From: Odontocerum albicorne
Lineage: Eukaryota; Arthropoda; Insecta; Trichoptera; Odontoceridae
Direction of reading: 5' to 3'
Assembly (NCBI GenBank): GCA_949825065.1
Contig: OX463841.1
Location: forward strand, 23,448,916-23,512,915
Length of the DNA: 64,000 bases
How positions within the stretch are numbered: the first letter of the stretch is position 1; every line of letters starts with the position of its first letter. The notes beneath the pieces were generated by a model. That model worked only from the letters and a program-made list of their open reading frames with translations, was not told where the DNA came from and made no database searches. The position numbers were made by a program, and so were the translations under genes. Below are positions 62,473-64,000 of this stretch, one piece after another.

Positions 62473-62615
62473 TGAATGGTTGAAGTAAAATAGGCACTAA
62501 GTACAAAAAATATCTAAGTGTGCATTTTCATTCTATATGACATATACTCGTAGAACGAAACTGCATACTTAGTTTTTTTTTTTGGTACTAGTGCCTATTT
62601 TACTTCAACCATTCA
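62473..62615. mobile_element. Short inverted-repeat element (MITE-like)
   Basis: A perfect 27-base inverted repeat (62473-62499 and 62589-62615) includes GGTTGAAGTAAAATAGGCAC. It extends inward imperfectly through GTAC and A/T runs, with about 90 bases between the arms. A TACTCGTA octamer lies in the interior (62545-62552). Target duplication is not clear. Non-coding. Confidence 0.7.
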
Positions 62616-63239
62616 AATATCTGCCATGTTTTTCATTTTTGGCTTTATTTTATGTGAAATAAGAAAAACTGTGAAAATAACCTATTTTGAAACAGTAAGC
62701 GAAATACTGTAGTACAATTTTCAAAACGCAAGATGTGTTTGTCAAATATATACAAATTGTAATAATAGTGTTTTCGAGCTTGGCATATACATTTCATATT
62801 ATGTTAATATGAAAATCCCAATAATACCATATAACATATTTTGTATTTGGAGTTGCATGGTTATACATCGAACCATTTTGCAGGTCAGAGAATTCCTCTC
62901 AAATTGTTTGAAACGTGGAATTCCATCCCTCTTCAACTTAAAAGTGACATTTTGACGTACTGTCAGGCATAAATATAAATGAAAATAAACGAATTAAAAA
63001 GAATCACAGAAAAATATCGCTGAAATGTGAAAATAAAGGAATAAAACGGCCAAAAAATAATTTTGATGTAATGCTTGTACGAGTATATTTGGTATATTTT
63101 TTATACGAAGTTTCAGAAGGTGAATAATCTAGGATATTTTTGTCCTTATATTTTTTATTTTCACAATACATCATTTCAAATTTACATCGTTTTAATGGAA
63201 AAGCGAACCATAGGGCATAAGTACATAACAATGTTCCGA

Positions 63240-63460
63240 TGACGACGAATTCTGCGTCCTGTTTGGTAAGACGGTTACATGTTCGATTCTCGTTGGTACT
63301 CAGATTTTTTTTAAATGGTTCCAGACAGGTTTTCATTCAAGGCTTGTTTAACACTTTTTTGATTAGCTTAAAGAGATAATCACGTGGTAATAAGTCCGCT
63401 AGGTTGTATATACGAGTATTACATACAATGAAAGTGTTGTACAATACAATGCGAAAACCC
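63240..63460 (+). mobile_element. tRNA-derived SINE, main family, with octamer insertion
   Basis: Head with GTTTGGTAAGACGG and ATGTTCGATTCTCGTTGG, body with TTCCAGACAGG and GTTTAACACTTTTTTGAT, tail with CAATGAAAGTG. Between GGTTGTATA and TTACATACAA the copy carries TACGAGTA (63411-63418), absent from the same place in the copies at 5245, 24775 and 34445. Confidence 0.72.
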
Positions 63461-63771
63461 TCTTTTTTGTGGATACACAGAACCGTTTCACTCGGCAATG
63501 CCTATGACGAACTGGTCTCATTTCTTAACCACAAATATCATATGTTTGCCCGAAACACTTAAACATTCAGTGTAAACATTCATACTTTACACCAGCACAA
63601 AATCCTAAAAATGAAAATCATTATTTTACATAAAAAATGGCGTTTTTAGTGTGTCAAATAAACCCATTGATAAGATACAATTGCCAGATTTTTCAAAATA
63701 CACTTGTTTTATTTTTTATAACGAGGCAAAGCGACGCTTTGTGTCGCAGGTATAAAATATTTCTATTATAC

Positions 63772-63820
63772 TAATGACAAATTAATACATCTTGTTACAA
63801 ATTAGCAAAAATGTGGCAGT
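63772..63820 (+). repeat. Repeat shared with the Helitron region
   Basis: About 49 bases (AATTAATACATCTTGTTACA, then AATTAGCAAAAATGTGGCAG) match 38146-38194 with a few changes. Just upstream, 63725-63745 holds a short palindrome, CAAAGCG-A-CGCTTTG. It may be a second, mostly eroded copy of the non-coding part of the Helitron. Confidence 0.6.
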
Positions 63821-64000
63821 TTGTTAAAATCAAATAATATTTGGCGACGTTGGTCAAAAGTCACTACGTTAGTCTGCATTGGCTAGGGATGGGGTATTCG
63901 ATAATTGGATTTTCGATTTTTTTATACCTAAAATTAAATGTTCGTAATTAGTATTAATTCATAGTGGATCTTGTCATATTTAAAAATAGATACAAATCAT

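Overview
The window looks like nuclear DNA of an insect (at least an arthropod). It is strongly AT-rich, carries mariner, Helitron, LINE and tRNA-derived SINE copies of the kinds common in insects, and contains an insect-like Rab3GAP1 exon. The order of insect cannot be fixed from the sequence. There are no operons, bacterial genes or CRISPR arrays.

Only one host gene is clear: the large terminal coding exon of Rab3GAP1 (46763-48038, + strand), the catalytic subunit of the Rab3 GTPase-activating complex. Its upstream exons were not found. A second host locus is only a candidate. At 57137-57345 there is a sharp CpG-rich island with an initiator-like TCAGTC, followed by a short ATG-opened reading frame (57439-57527) that ends at a strong splice donor. 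A second CpG-rich island lies at 52290-52515.

Layout: 1-11.5 kb is AT-rich spacer with SINE pieces, palindromes and a triplicated 193-bp repeat. 11.6-12.9 kb is mariner A. 13.4-20.8 kb holds several LINE reverse-transcriptase remnants. 23-28 kb holds SINEs, LINE tails and long (TA)n/(TATATG)n tracts. 28.0-29.3 kb is mariner B, inserted in a (TA)n tract. 29.5-33.5 kb is LINE and SINE debris. 34.6-34.9 kb is a 33-bp minisatellite. 35.55-38.4 kb is a decayed, rearranged Helitron. 42.8-44.1 kb is mariner C, which has one visible nonsense codon. 46.7-48.0 kb is Rab3GAP1. 48.4-49.2 kb is a microsatellite-headed element identical over 323 bp to one at 26.7-27.0 kb. 51.5-57.0 kb is a nest of SINEs, a LINE, a 974-bp long-inverted-repeat element and a palindromic mariner with two 5' ends. 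57.5-64 kb is AT-rich with a 51-bp minisatellite and two inverted-repeat structures.

The most interesting signal is not a gene. The octamer TACGAGTA (reverse complement TACTCGTA) occurs 35 times by my count, against roughly 2-3 expected from base composition. It reads as TA + CGAG + TA. Mariners A and B both begin CGAG, end CTCG and sit between TA target duplications, so the octamer is what would be left if such an element excised and left four terminal bases. Where a related sequence can be compared (a GTAT microsatellite, a LINE coding region, a mariner terminal repeat), removing six bases (CTCGTA or CGAGTA) restores the expected sequence. I infer that most of these octamers are excision scars of the mariner A/B family, which would imply far more past insertions than the two copies still present.
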